64,000 nucleotides of DNA from Cymbomonas tetramitiformis. Its lineage: Eukaryota > Chlorophyta > Pyramimonadophyceae > Pyramimonadales > Pyramimonadaceae. Position 1 is the first letter of the stretch, and each line of letters starts with the position of its first letter. The position numbers were made by a program, and so were the translations under genes. The notes beneath the pieces were generated by a model, which had not been told where the DNA came from, ran no database searches, and saw only the letters and a program-made list of their open reading frames with translations. Below are positions 43,876-54,066 of the stretch, in pieces. The stretch is taken from the NCBI GenBank assembly GCA_001247695.2, contig LGRX02027270.1:1-64000 (forward strand), in the 5' to 3' direction.

Positions 43876-44361
43876 ATGTTTCGATATGATATCGTATATG
43901 AGAAAACAATGTCATTAGGCTTTTATCATGCAAATCAAATGCCTTTGAGAAGTCATGAAATGATATATGTCTTTTACAAACATTTACCAACATATAATCC
44001 AATAATGATTGAAGGTCACAAACCCTATGTAAGACAAGGTCAAGGTCCTCGGACAGAATTATACACTCATTACACCGATAGAACACCAACCATTTGTAAA
44101 GATGGAAAAAGGTATCCAAGAAGTGTAATCAAATTTTCGAATGGAAACTACAAAAGCAAACATCCTTGTAGTAAACCGTACGATTTGTTCGAATGGATAA
44201 TCAAATCTTACTCAAATCCTTACGATAATGTATTAGATTGTTGTATGGGTGTTGGAAATTCAGGTTTGGCATGTAAAAATCTCAAAAGAAACTATATCGG
44301 TATTGAAATTGATAAGAAATACTTCGAAATAGCTAAAGAAAACATCGAAAATTCAGAATAG
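43876..44361 (+). pseudogene. DNA methyltransferase, N-terminally truncated
   Basis: Aligns with residues about 81-235 of the methyltransferase at 16170. It lacks the DLPY catalytic motif and keeps the SAM-side region (LDCCMGVGNSGLACKN, IGIEIDKKYFE). Without motif IV it should be inactive. The 100 bases after it hold no gene and end at the truncated penton-like gene of E2. Confidence 0.75.
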
Positions 44362-44460
44362 ATTCCCAAATTTGACTTCAGAATCGAATTCCTTGCGAAA
44401 TTTTTTGTTTATAGTATGTTTGCGAACATAAAAAGCTCATTATTTCTAAGTGCGTTTTGA

Positions 44461-45375
44461 GTAATAAATATAAATGTTCCGACACAATTAACAAATTATA
44501 GAAACACAAATAGATTAAAAATTATTTTAAATTCTTTTTCCGCCGCAAAAACTTGGTACACCATCAATGAATACAATGGTATTTTTTATATAGCAAAAAT
44601 AAGCACAAATGATTTATATGAATGTAGAATACCAGATGGAAATTACACGAATTTAGATGATTTAAAATCAATTTTAGAAACCATTATTTTAAATGTTCTT
44701 GTAGCCAACTTTAATTTTGTTGCACCCGCTGATAGCGTAACCGTTACATATGAGGCTATTTCTGGACATTTTAATATACAACTTAGTAAAGTTGCACCAG
44801 ACATTAAATTTGTTGCATTTTCAATTACCGGTGATTTCCAAACTGTTCCAGGCAGTGCATTAGGTAATGCATTAACTGCTATATTTAATTCTCCTGGGAA
44901 ATATAATGATGTTGATCAAATTTTAGGAGGACGAACAAATAAATCTGTTGCAGGATTAACAAATATTTCTCAAGTAAATAATTTATTTGATATTGAAACA
45001 CCAGATTTGTTATTTAAATCTAAATTTCCGGGTAATTTACAAACAACTGATGCTATTTATTTAAGAATTACCACGTTACCAACAAATAATTTACAAAGTA
45101 CTAATCTTTCAAACAATATAAATCAAAATCAAATAATAAGTAGCGACATTTTAGGAAAAGTATTATTACCTTCCGATATTTCTAGTAAATTTATTTCATA
45201 TTTAGATTTTGATGAAAACTTTGGTATAGATGTACAAGCTTCACAATTTTCTCAATTACGAATTTCAATAACTGATAATAAATCTAGATTAATTCCAACA
45301 GCCTTGTCAAAAAATGGTACAGAACAATCCATTAATTTTGCAATTTCTTTGAAATTAAAAGAGTATTCTCAATGA
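44461..45375 (+). pseudogene. Penton-like protein of E2, 5'-truncated
   Basis: An open frame of 305 codons with no start, since a stop lies at 44458-44460. It begins at the INVPTQL position of the homologues, so about 25 N-terminal residues are lost. The rest, including LNSFSAAKTWYTINEYNGIF, is unbroken and ends KLKEYSQ with TGA. Confidence 0.8.
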
Positions 45376-45411
45376 ACAATTTTTTATTTTTTATTTATTA
45401 TATTATAGAAA

Positions 45412-46755
45412 ATGTATTTACCTTATAGCCTTGCATTTGGTCTTCAAAAATTAAACGGATATTCCACCAACTATTATAGATTAGAAACAACAAATTTGAC
45501 AAGAGTAGGTCCATATGGTGTAATAACTTTAAATTTACCTGTGAACTCTTTAATAAATATGAAAAGCCTAAGTTTGCATTGTCAAGGTCGTGCTAATGAA
45601 ACTAATATTGCTTGTACCAACGCTGCGGCACAGGCTGATGTAGTTATAACAACATTACCAAACGGTATAGAAAAACTTATTCAAAGGGTAGAAATTTACA
45701 GCGGTGGAATTCAAATTTCGAGTGGTATGCAAGAATATTCAACGGTTTCAACTGTGTTGGATAATATAAATACAACGTTGAATAAAGAAGTTTCGTATCA
45801 AAGAGTTTTAAAAAATCAAGAAATAAATGTAAATACTGATGACTATTATACAGAATTACGACCATATATATTAAACAACTTTTTACAATTTATAGGCGAA
45901 GCAAGTCCAGACTATATTGATACAGCATTATTACCAAGTATACAAATACGATTTTATATGCACGGTCCTGAAGTTTTAGGGGCATACCAAAAATCATTAG
46001 GAGCTGGAAATGGTTTTGCCGGAACTGGGGCAGCAGAACTTGCTGCAAATGCTTCTTGGGAATTACAAGATTTGCATTTTACAATTGAAACAATTACATT
46101 TTCAAATGGTGTTTATGATAGCGCCGTGGAACGTAAATTAAGAGAAGATTCATTTATTGAGGTGCCTTTTAAAAATTATTTTACATTCTTGGATTCCCAA
46201 ACAAAAATGGACAAATCAACTAGATTTTCTTTATCTACTCAATGTTTAGATAATTTGTACGCCGTGCAAAGACCTTCAACTTATAATTCAACAAATGCAG
46301 GTTTGCATAAAATTGATAATAAAATTGGAGCAACTTATGTGCCGTCATATTTTAGATTTTATGCAGGAAAAATTCAATCTTTTCAATATAATATAAATTC
46401 ACTTTATTATCCAAATTATAGAGCAACCGCTCTGGATGCCTTTAATATACTAACTATAGGAAAAGCGGATAATTATTCTGTTGATTCTGGATGCAAAATA
46501 AATTATTTGGAGAACTGGTATAATTCTTATTGGACTGCTATGTTAAGGCTTAATATGCCTTCCGAAATGAATGTTCGTAGTCTTAGTGGCCTAGATACAC
46601 GTGGTTTGAACTCTCAATTTTTCTTACAAACACAAGCGGGCACAGATGCTTTACAAGAAGCTATTCCCGGTGGTGATAACGAAACTTTTGTAATTTGTGA
46701 ATGTACTTCTACACTTCGCATAGGTATGGGTAGAATGATTGAAGTTGTTGTGTAA
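45412..46755 (+). CDS. Major capsid protein (447 aa), intact
   Basis: Full-length MCP starting MYLPYSLAFGLQKLNGYSTN and ending GMGRMIEVVV. Closest to the partial copy in A (1-555), as expected for two type-3 elements. TATTATAGAAA precedes the ATG. All conserved blocks (LPNGIEKLI, FYMHGPEVLG, TIETITFSNGVYDSAVE) are present. Confidence 0.9.
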   Translation: MYLPYSLAFGLQKLNGYSTNYYRLETTNLTRVGPYGVITLNLPVNSLINMKSLSLHCQGRANETNIACTNAAAQADVVITTLPNGIEKLIQRVEIYSGGIQISSGMQEYSTVSTVLDNINTTLNKEVSYQRVLKNQEINVNTDDYYTELRPYILNNFLQFIGEASPDYIDTALLPSIQIRFYMHGPEVLGAYQKSLGAGNGFAGTGAAELAANASWELQDLHFTIETITFSNGVYDSAVERKLREDSFIEVPFKNYFTFLDSQTKMDKSTRFSLSTQCLDNLYAVQRPSTYNSTNAGLHKIDNKIGATYVPSYFRFYAGKIQSFQYNINSLYYPNYRATALDAFNILTIGKADNYSVDSGCKINYLENWYNSYWTAMLRLNMPSEMNVRSLSGLDTRGLNSQFFLQTQAGTDALQEAIPGGDNETFVICECTSTLRIGMGRMIEVVV

Positions 46756-46779
46756 AACTTATTTATTTATAAATAATAT

Positions 46780-47094
46780 ATGGTTGAACAAGCTGGACAA
46801 ATCAATTCTAAAAATCTAGGAAAGTCTTTAGGGAAAATAAATGTTACTTTACCAAATTTAATGTTAACTTCAGGATTTAGAAGTCCTTCAATGATGATGA
46901 TTCCTTGCAAAACAATTCAAGATTTACGACCACCAGCAAGAGTTTCTAATGTGGACCCTATGTCAGGTTTCAAATCATATACATTAGGACACGGTGATAA
47001 AATTACAAAACAAAATGCTATGTTTTCATTTCCCAATATTTATCCATTAAACAATAAATTACCGAAACTTGCACCAACATTTTTTGTAAAATAA
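46780..47094 (+). CDS. Small conserved late protein downstream of MCP (104 aa)
   Basis: Nearly the same as the A copy (580-894): MVEQAGQINSKNLGKSLGKI, LTSGFRSPSMMMIP. It follows the MCP stop by 24 bases with AATAATAT at the ATG. Virion role inferred from linkage. Confidence 0.75.
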   Translation: MVEQAGQINSKNLGKSLGKINVTLPNLMLTSGFRSPSMMMIPCKTIQDLRPPARVSNVDPMSGFKSYTLGHGDKITKQNAMFSFPNIYPLNNKLPKLAPTFFVK

Positions 47095-47123
47095 AAAATT
47101 TGTAATATAATATTATACATATA

Positions 47124-47468
47124 ATGTCTTCTTTTGGAAATGATTTTGTTTTAGATAAGAATATTAAAGTTAATGACGGTGTGTTTATTGGTGCTAAAAA
47201 TAAAGTAACAAGAACAACCTTGCAAATGATTGGAGCTAATATCATAATGGATATTGATGGAAGTCAAAGTGGTAACCCGGGTGTTACAAGTTTGAATATG
47301 GCTGCAAAAGAAAATAAAATGAAAGTCAGATTTGGAGGTTTGCCTATCGTAGACACAAATAACGTTCCTCCGATTGAAGAAATTACACAAGTAAATGGAT
47401 TATATGTATTCAGAGCAGATCCAGCTGATAAATTTGGAACGGTGTTTATGAAACTTGCTCAACCGTAA
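47124..47468 (+). CDS. Small virion-type protein with MSSFG tail (114 aa)
   Basis: MSSFGNDFVLDKNIKVNDGV, then IGAKNKVTRTTLQ, ending FGTVFMKLAQP. Preceded by ATATAATATTATACATATA. Same family and place as 917 and 57759. Confidence 0.72.
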   Translation: MSSFGNDFVLDKNIKVNDGVFIGAKNKVTRTTLQMIGANIIMDIDGSQSGNPGVTSLNMAAKENKMKVRFGGLPIVDTNNVPPIEEITQVNGLYVFRADPADKFGTVFMKLAQP

Positions 47469-47494
47469 ATTTAAAACTTGTGTTATGATATATA

Positions 47495-49284
47495 ATGTCT
47501 TCATTCGGAAACAATGTAGTTGCAAGTACATTTAATGGAAATCAAACTCCATCCATAACTATTCCTGACCCTTTAACAATTAATCAAATAAATGTAAATC
47601 AAATAGGTGATAATTCAAATCCTTGTCAAACAATTCATATGGCTTCAGATTTTTTATATCAAAATGATATTGATTTTATTGATAATTCTGATGTAAATAA
47701 TCAAAGGGAATTTATGAAGTTACAAACTGACGGTGATTTAAATTTGGTAAATAATATCAATTTTTATGATTTCATTTTGAACAATCCTGCAAGTAAAGCA
47801 AAATTTTCTATAGGTTTGGATGAACTTGATAGTTCTTTTGAAATTAAATCTTTAGACCCTGTTCCTCAAACAAGATTGAAAATAGGAGACAATGGTATCA
47901 ATGAATGGTCCTTTATGCAAACCACATTGAATGTAGAACCACTTGGAGCAGGTGTACTTTTAAATGATGGACCTCTAATTTTAAACACAGGTGATATTAC
48001 TTTAAATTCTGGAAAATTTATTGGTGACGGTTCTTTGCTTCAAAACCTTCCGGGGCTAACCAAAATTTACGATCTGTTACCGACCAAGAAAGTACAACTA
48101 CAACGAATGATATTTCTTTTACCGGAACTGGAAAATTTACGATAAATCAAGATGAAATTGATGGTGCTTTAATTAGGATTAGAGGCGGTACTCAAGATGC
48201 TAAAATTCGTATTGGTGAAACAACAAATGATGACGGATATATAAATGCACAACGTGCAATATTAATAGGCAGAAATGCTGGTTCATTCGGTTGTGGAATT
48301 GATGTTTTGGCTTTAGGTTCAGGTAGTGGATATGACCAAGCTGGAAATTATTCGGTAAATTTAGGAGATGATTCCGGACAAAGTAACGCCGGTGTGGAAT
48401 CTGTTTCTGTAGGAAGATTTGCAGGCGAAGTTTTTAGTGGTCTAAATTCAGTTTCATTAGGTTCATATGCTAATAAAAATTCCGGAGGAACTTCGTCCGT
48501 CAACAATACTATTTGTATAAATGCAACCGGTGTTGAATTAAATTCTATAAATCCTAGTTCATTTACGGTAAAACCTATAAGACCAAGTCCTGATGTTACA
48601 TTGGAAAATTTACAATTGTATTATGATTCAGTTTCCGGTGAAATAAAATCTGGTGCAATAAATTCTGGAAGTATTGGTTCATTAAGTCAAGTTTTGGCTG
48701 TCGGTAATTCTGGAAATAACATTAATTTAACCGGTGATTTGGATTGTAGTGCTATACGACTTGTAAGTAGCATAGACTGGGCATATACAACGCCAACATC
48801 ATCATTGACGACCGTAGGAATTCCTTTGACAGGTTTGACAAATGCATATACGGCAACATTACCCACAAGTCCGGTTCCTCATACAGGTGATGTATTTACT
48901 TTTAAAAATAATACCGGAGCTACAATAAATGCTGGAGATATTGTTCAATTTTCTGATGATTTTTCAGATGTAAATGGTATAAAAATATATGCAGCTTCGG
49001 CAAGTCAATCTAATCAAAATTGTATGCCTATTGGAGTTTGTGTTCAAAATGCAACAACCGGAAATTCTTGTTTCGTTTGTACAAAAGGTTTCACAACTTG
49101 CAAAGCTATTGATGGAAGTTATGTTAAAGGTCAACTGTTAGGTTGTGCTCCGGGAGGTTCAGTTAATGCTTCACAAATTACTACAAATAATGTTGGAATT
49201 ATCGGTGTGTGTATGGAAAGTAAAGTTATAACAACTCCGGGTTCAGGATTATTGGTTTGGATTAAACCTGATTTTAAATTGTGA
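47495..49284 (+). pseudogene. Large fibre gene of E2, 4-bp deletion
   Basis: The frame is open from MSSFGNNVVASTFNGNQTP to about 48045, where a TTCC unit present twice in the other copies is present once (CTTCCGGGG), a 4-base loss that shifts the frame; it stops at 48143-48145. Homology continues in another frame to the KPDFKL end at 49284. The head repeats (NSVSLGSYANKN) and the second-type C-terminal module are otherwise unbroken. Confidence 0.85.
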
Positions 49285-49359
49285 TTTAATATATGAGATA
49301 GTTATCGGTTTTCGGAGGGGTGATACCACTGGTATCGTCGCGCGTCATATATATATCAG
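49285..49359 (+). promoter_or_regulatory. Spacer with palindrome before terminal fibre gene
   Basis: Contains CGGAGGGGTGATACCACTGG and the palindrome GATACCACTGGTATC (7-base arms) in a locally GC-rich stretch, followed by ATATATATATCAG next to the ATG. Other elements have only AT-rich sequence here. It could be an operator or a transposition scar. Confidence 0.4.
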
Positions 49360-50346
49360 ATGTCTTCTTTTGGAAATGATATTGTTTGTAAAAATATACA
49401 ATGTAATACGGTAAATGGAAATGCTCCAACTGGGGGGTCTACTAAGTGGATAAACCTACCCGGTGGTAATGATATAGAAAGGACAGTTGGTGACGTATAC
49501 GTAAACAATCTATACGGCAGAGACGTTTTGAATACTTCAATTATAAACTTCCGATATTTGAAAAATGTTTTAAATAGTGGAACTGCACAAATTGAACTAA
49601 AGGATGGAACCGATAATAGTCTTATAATTGTTACAGGCAGTGAACTGCAAGTAAATACAACTTCCGGTTTGTTAGTAAATGGAAATGCAAGAGTCAATGG
49701 AGAAATAAACAATACTACAAATAACAAAACTAACATTGATTTATTTGGAACAAAAGTATCAGGTAATTCATTTATTGGTTTGAATACCTCAGCCGTGGAC
49801 ATACAAAATGCTGAAACTATATATTTTATAAATTTTCAAAAAAAACCTGATGGTAGTGCAACTCCATTTTTCAGAATTAATATGAAAGGTGATATAATAG
49901 GTTGCAATAATATAGAATGTAATGATATAGAATGCAATAAGTTAACAACAAAAACTTTACAATACGAAAATCTCAATTTGTCAAATTTTCCGAGAATACA
50001 GCCTAAAGCTGGTCAAGGTATTCGAATATTGGAATTTCCTTCAAATACTTTTGGTGTAATGTGTATGTTTCAGCTAGCAGGTAATGAAACAGGTACTCAA
50101 CAAGCTAATTTCAAAATTCAACACGCTGATTCAGATGTGAATAATAACATTGTAGACAACTATGTTTTGATTTGTGAAGGTTTAGGTTTCTTTACTAGCG
50201 AAGCGAGGAGAGATACATTAGTTGCATCTTCAAATTTACTTGGAGAGAATGGTTTGGAGCTTAGAATTTCTTCGTTGTTTGAAAATTTTTCTGACGATGT
50301 TATTAGATTTTTCTTGAAATTGACTCCTCATTCTCCAAACCCGTAA
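49360..50346 (+). CDS. Terminal fibre-type protein (328 aa), intact reference copy
   Basis: MSSFGNDIVCKNIQCNTVNG tail, a short shaft (about 45-115 with a NTTSGLLVNGNARVNGEINN stretch), a module TNIDLFGTKVSGNSFIGLNT (about 125-180) and a C-terminal globular part (about 210-328). Used here as the standard for the split copy in A, the deleted copies in D and F and the enlarged copy in G. Probably a second attachment protein sharing the docking tail. Confidence 0.75.
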   Translation: MSSFGNDIVCKNIQCNTVNGNAPTGGSTKWINLPGGNDIERTVGDVYVNNLYGRDVLNTSIINFRYLKNVLNSGTAQIELKDGTDNSLIIVTGSELQVNTTSGLLVNGNARVNGEINNTTNNKTNIDLFGTKVSGNSFIGLNTSAVDIQNAETIYFINFQKKPDGSATPFFRINMKGDIIGCNNIECNDIECNKLTTKTLQYENLNLSNFPRIQPKAGQGIRILEFPSNTFGVMCMFQLAGNETGTQQANFKIQHADSDVNNNIVDNYVLICEGLGFFTSEARRDTLVASSNLLGENGLELRISSLFENFSDDVIRFFLKLTPHSPNP

Positions 50347-50674
50347 TTTCTTCGGTTTTTTCAGGGGGACAAAAAGCAGAAAAAACCTACATATAAATTT
50401 ATTGTACATTTCTTAAAAGACTCTTTTATTTTGAAAAGATTTTTATTGTATGTTTATTGTAATATGTATTTGTATATTGTAAAACATATTTTTACTTATT
50501 GTAAATTTATTGTACATTTCTCAAAAGACTCTTTTATTTTCAAAAGACTTTTTTTTATAATGAGTGAATGTTTGTATTGTTTGAATGATATATTTTTACT
50601 TATATAAATTTATTGTACATTTCTTAAAAGACTCTTTTATTTTGAAAAGACTTTTTATAATATGTAAATGATAA
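50347..50674. other. Gene-free AT-rich stretch with repeat units
   Basis: Starts with the conserved TTCTTCGG...CAGGGGGACAAAAA block, then repeats TTTATTGTACATTTCT and AAAAGACTCTTTTATTTT three or four times. In A the F-box/SAP gene occupies the corresponding place; it is absent here. Confidence 0.5.
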
Positions 50675-51097
50675 TAAAATAACTTAAGAACAATTTATAA
50701 TATATATATGTAATAATATACATCATTTATATAATTTATTTAAGAACTTATTTAAATTTATTTTAGAACTTATTTAAATCTTATTTTGTTACACATTTAT
50801 TTACGTAATTTATTTATCATTTATTACGTAATTATTTATTGTATATTTATTGTATATTTCCTTGTCATTTTACTTGTCATTTTCTTGTCATTTTCTTGTC
50901 ATTTTACTTGTCATTTACTTGTCATTTTTCTTGTCATTTTCCCTTGTCATTTCCTTGTCATTTTCCCTTGTCATTTCCTTGTATGACTTATGACATATAT
51001 GACATAGGGTTATGACATATGTCACAGGGTTTTCATAGGGTTTTTATAGTGATAAAAAAGCGTACCCTATAGTCGGACACTTACTACTGACAAAACA
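50675..51097 (-). repeat. Right TIR of element E2 (type 3)
   Basis: Matches 27590-27908 of A. It has about ten CTTGTCATTT(T) units (three in A) before the TATGACATAT palindromes and GATAAAAAAGCGTACCCTA. The tip CTTACTACT ends at 51097. Confidence 0.82.
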
Positions 51098-51361
51098 AGA
51101 TATTATGAAAAATATGAAGGTGATGAATTAAACAATGCTTGCAAAAATGTTTTTGATGCTATCAAAAAATTTGAAAAAGATAATGAAAGAAATGGAATTA
51201 ATATGAGAACTTTAGTGAAAAACAACAAGTATTCTTTACCAAGTCTTTGTTTCTTGAATGCTTATTATTGGGTACAAGACCATAAAGGTAAAGGTAAAAT
51301 GAAAATAGGGAAAATGGGTTGGAAAACAAATGAAGGAAACATATGGTGGGAATTTGGATGA
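51098..51361 (+). pseudogene. 3' fragment of a gene of E, cut by E2
   Basis: Open frame of 87 codons without start, beginning at the E2 tip and ending TGA at 51359-51361 (about two thirds in, NNKYSLPSLCFLNAYYWVQD; end NIWWEFG). It lies directly inside E's right TIR and is a TIR-proximal gene of unknown function whose 5' part is lost. No homologue is seen elsewhere in the window. Confidence 0.5.
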
Positions 51362-51362
51362 A

Positions 51363-51637
51363 TGATTTAAGAACAATTAACATATATCTTATTGAAACAT
51401 TAATTAATTTACTTTTTATTTACTTTCAATTTTATCTTTATCTTTTTATTGTAGATTTTTTTATTTATTTTTTATTGTAGATTATTTATTTATTTTTTAT
51501 CGTACTCACATTTAATCACGTAATTTATTCCCTATTTATTACGTAATTATTTCTTTAGGGTTTTCTCTTGTATTTATTAATCATTTATTATCGTCTTTAG
51601 GGTTTTGGGGGGGCGTTATAATCGGTAGTATACTACT
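51363..51637 (-). repeat. Right TIR of element E (type 2)
   Basis: Inverse of 39692-39971, ending GGTAGTATACTACT at 51637 and followed by GATAAG. Confidence 0.9.
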
Positions 51638-52025
51638 GATAAGATACTTCTTTATTCAACGTTGTTTTAAGATTGTCCAAAACCGTTGATACCGTTGAAT
51701 ACTGACTCATACCACTCGAAATAGCAATACCTCCGCTGTAAATTTCTACACGAGAAATCAGTTTTTCGATTCCATTTGGCAAAGTTGTGATGACTGAATC
51801 AGCTTGGTCTGCAGCGTCCTTACAAGCTATGTCAGTTTCATTAGCACGACCTTTACAATGCATGCTTAAACTTTTCAGATTACACAAAACATTGACTGGA
51901 AGATTCAAAGTGATAACACCGTAAGGATTTACTTCGGTCAAGTTTGTTGTTTCAAGGCGAAAATACTGAGTACTATATCCATTTAGTTTTTGAAGTCCAA
52001 ATGCAAGACTATACGGTAAAGACAT
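51638..52025 (-). pseudogene. Major capsid protein of F, N-terminal part (split by E)
   Basis: Starts MSLPYSLAFGLQKLNGYSTQ and runs to the GATAAG duplication. Continues at 39691 on the other side of E. No other damage is visible in either part. Confidence 0.9.
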
Positions 52026-52051
52026 TTTTCTATGATATATATAACATAATT

Positions 52052-53029
52052 TTAATTCACATATTCTTTTAATTTCAAAGATAATGCATAATTTATGGAC
52101 TGTTCAATTCCATTTTGGGAAACGGCGGTAGGAAGTAATCTTGCTTTTTTGTCCGTAAGTGTGATACGAAGAAATGTAAATTGTGATGCTTGAATGTCTA
52201 TTGCAAAATTTTCATCGTAATCTAAATAAGTAATAAATTGTTTAGTTAAATCTGAAGGTAGCAAAATTTTCCCTAAAATATCACCGGAAATAATAACATT
52301 CTCTTTTGAATTATTGGAAAGGTTAGTGCTTTCTAAATTGTTTGTTGGCAACGATGAAATTCTGAGATAAATAGCGTCATTTGTTTGCAAATTACCGGGA
52401 AATTTGGAAATAAATACTTCATTTACGGTTTCGATGTCAAACAAATCTTTAATCTGTGAAAAATCTGCTAAACCGGCAACTGATTTATTTGTTTGTCCGC
52501 CTAAGACTTGGTCTACATCATTGTATTTACCGGGAGAATTAAAAATATTATTTAATGCATTACCTAAATTACTCCCTGGCACTGCTTGAAAATCACCGGT
52601 TATTGAAAATGCAACAAATTTAATATCGGGAGCAGGTTTGCTAAGTGTAATCGTAAAACGTCCTGAAATTGCATTGTAAGTAACATCAACGCTATCAGCA
52701 GGCCTTGCAAATCCAAAGTGGGCGACAAGAACATTTAAGATAATTGTTTCTAAAATCTGTATAATTAAATCTGTATAATTTCCATCAGGTATTCTACATT
52801 CATACAAATTATCAGAATTTATTTTAGCAATATAGAAAATTCCATTATATTCATTAATGGTATACCAAGTCTTTGCAGCCGAAAAACTGTTTACAATTAT
52901 TTTCAATTTGTTTGTATTTTTATAGTTTGTTAATTGTGTTGGTATATTGATATTGATAATTCTGGAATCACCAAACGATGAAAGGTCTTCACTTGATAAA
53001 TAAAGTGTACGTTCAGATATTACACTCAT
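52052..53029 (-). CDS. Minor capsid (penton-like) protein (325 aa)
   Basis: MSVISERTLYLSSEDLSSFG start, LNSFSAAKTWYTINEYN-type block (IVNSFSAAKTWY) and LRITLTDKKARLLP near the end. It is almost identical to 59850-60833, except that a few codons near residue 88 are altered and shortened (DLIIQILETI against DLNDLKSILETI). It overlaps the 77-residue gene upstream by 17 bases. Confidence 0.78.
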   Translation of the reverse strand: MSVISERTLYLSSEDLSSFGDSRIININIPTQLTNYKNTNKLKIIVNSFSAAKTWYTINEYNGIFYIAKINSDNLYECRIPDGNYTDLIIQILETIILNVLVAHFGFARPADSVDVTYNAISGRFTITLSKPAPDIKFVAFSITGDFQAVPGSNLGNALNNIFNSPGKYNDVDQVLGGQTNKSVAGLADFSQIKDLFDIETVNEVFISKFPGNLQTNDAIYLRISSLPTNNLESTNLSNNSKENVIISGDILGKILLPSDLTKQFITYLDYDENFAIDIQASQFTFLRITLTDKKARLLPTAVSQNGIEQSINYALSLKLKEYVN

Positions 53030-53246
53030 GACTATCTCTATTTATAATATCAATATAGTTTTTATTCATTTCAATATCTTCCTTTAAATCTCTATTCAAT
53101 GGTAAAGGTAATTCAATGTTTCCATTATACATATCGTCATATAGTTTTGGTCTTTTGATATAATCATCAACAATCAATTCAATATGAAATGTGGATAAAT
53201 CAGGGTACAAAATCTGAGCATTTTTTATTAAGTGTTCACGTTCCAT
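53013..53246 (-). CDS. Small conserved protein upstream of penton (77 aa)
   Basis: MEREHLIKNAQILYPDLSTF with the conserved HIELIVDDYIKRPKLYDDMY core. Homologue of 19766 and 60817. It overlaps genes on both sides, as expected for a compact late block. Confidence 0.65.
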   Translation of the reverse strand: MEREHLIKNAQILYPDLSTFHIELIVDDYIKRPKLYDDMYNGNIELPLPLNRDLKEDIEMNKNYIDIINRDSHECNI

Positions 53247-53790
53247 AATTTACCAAAAGATTATTATTTTCATCTTTAATCATATTTTCATTGATGGATG
53301 TATACTTATTTGATTGTGATTTATCTATACTTCTATCAAATGATGTCATTCTTTGAGGACCTTTGTTTGATATATAATCAGCCAATAATCTTGCTTCTAA
53401 GGGTGCGTCGTCATGCAAGTAATTTTTGTCGATATCGAAATTTACTCCTAATAGTCCTAATGGATTCAAATCTTCTGAAATTCGATTGTTAAATTCATCA
53501 CTTCCAACATTTTTTGATGAAAGATTTCTTGCGTCATTCAAAGCATTTCCGAACATCAACACATCGAGTCCGGTCCCTATAGTATTAAATGTAGATTTCA
53601 ATAAATTGACCTTATTAACTTTGTTATTCTTTGGCATTTGAAAGAATTGTTTGAGATTATGCGGCGAAGTGATATATTGATACGGTGCTTTGAATAAATC
53701 ATAAGGGTTCTTGTTTTCGAAGTAATGAAACAACTTTCTATTTGAATTTGATGGTATTTTCAAAGCTCCCGCAGTTGCCCAATCAGTTAC
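53236..53790 (-). pseudogene. Lipase-like protein of F, truncated by G
   Basis: Only the C-terminal part remains (from the VTDW position of the G copy, about residue 255). It includes the region of the presumed catalytic Asp and His (SPHNLKQFFQM) but not the nucleophile elbow. The gene ends at AGTTAC (53785-53790), after which the tip of G begins. Confidence 0.85.
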
Positions 53791-54066
53791 AGTAGTATAC
53801 TACCGATTATAACCCCCCCAAAACCCTAAAGACGATAATAAATGATTAATAAATACAAGAGAAAACCCTAAAGAAATAATTACGTAATAAATAGGGAATA
53901 AATTACGTGATTAAATGTGAGTACGATAAAAAATAAATAAAAAATCTACAATAAAAAATAAATAAAAAATCTACAATAAAAAGATAAAGATAAAATTGAA
54001 AGTAAATAAAAAGTAAATTAATTAATGTTTCAATAAGATATATGTAAATTGTTCTTAAATCATTCA
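53791..54066 (+). repeat. Left TIR of element G (type 2)
   Basis: AGTAGTATACTACCGATTAT tip and the same inner units as E; differs from E's TIR by a shorter C run and a few substitutions. Confidence 0.88.

Larger units (their letters stand above)
44461..51097 (+). mobile_element. Element E2, right part of a type-3 provirus inside E
   Basis: Runs from a 5'-truncated penton-like gene to a type-3 tip (CTTACTACT) at 51097. The flank after the tip (GACAAA) lies inside a gene of E (51098-51361). The left end of E2 is missing; the join to E at about 44362-44461 is a deletion point, not a TIR. Late genes are the same as in element A, the other type-3 member. Confidence 0.75.
39692..51637. mobile_element. 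Element E, composite type-2 element (11.9 kb)
   Basis: Both type-2 TIRs (39692-39971 and 51363-51637, about 275 bp) and a GATAAG duplication define it. It lacks ATPase and polymerase. The left half holds F-box/SAP, Cys-rich and RING proteins, core-type genes, integrase and a methyltransferase fragment; the right half is another provirus end, E2, whose type-3 tip lies inside E at 51097. E is therefore a deleted, chimeric element that nevertheless carries an intact integrase and MCP and clean ends. Confidence 0.85.
35057..53790 (+). mobile_element. Element F (type 2), split by E and cut by G
   Basis: The left TIR (35057 to about 35312) is type 2 but lacks 8 bases of the palindromic tip (AGTA then CCGATTATA). 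Late genes run on the minus strand: F-box/SAP, fibre remnant, large fibre, small proteins, MCP (split by E), penton-like, small protein, lipase-like (cut by G at 53790). DNA is about as similar to G as two copies of one family, so F and G are sister insertions. Confidence 0.85.

Noticed and set aside
50786..50986. Hydrophobic ORF rich in VIF/CHFLV
   Set aside because: It is a translation of the CTTGTCATTT array inside the TIR.
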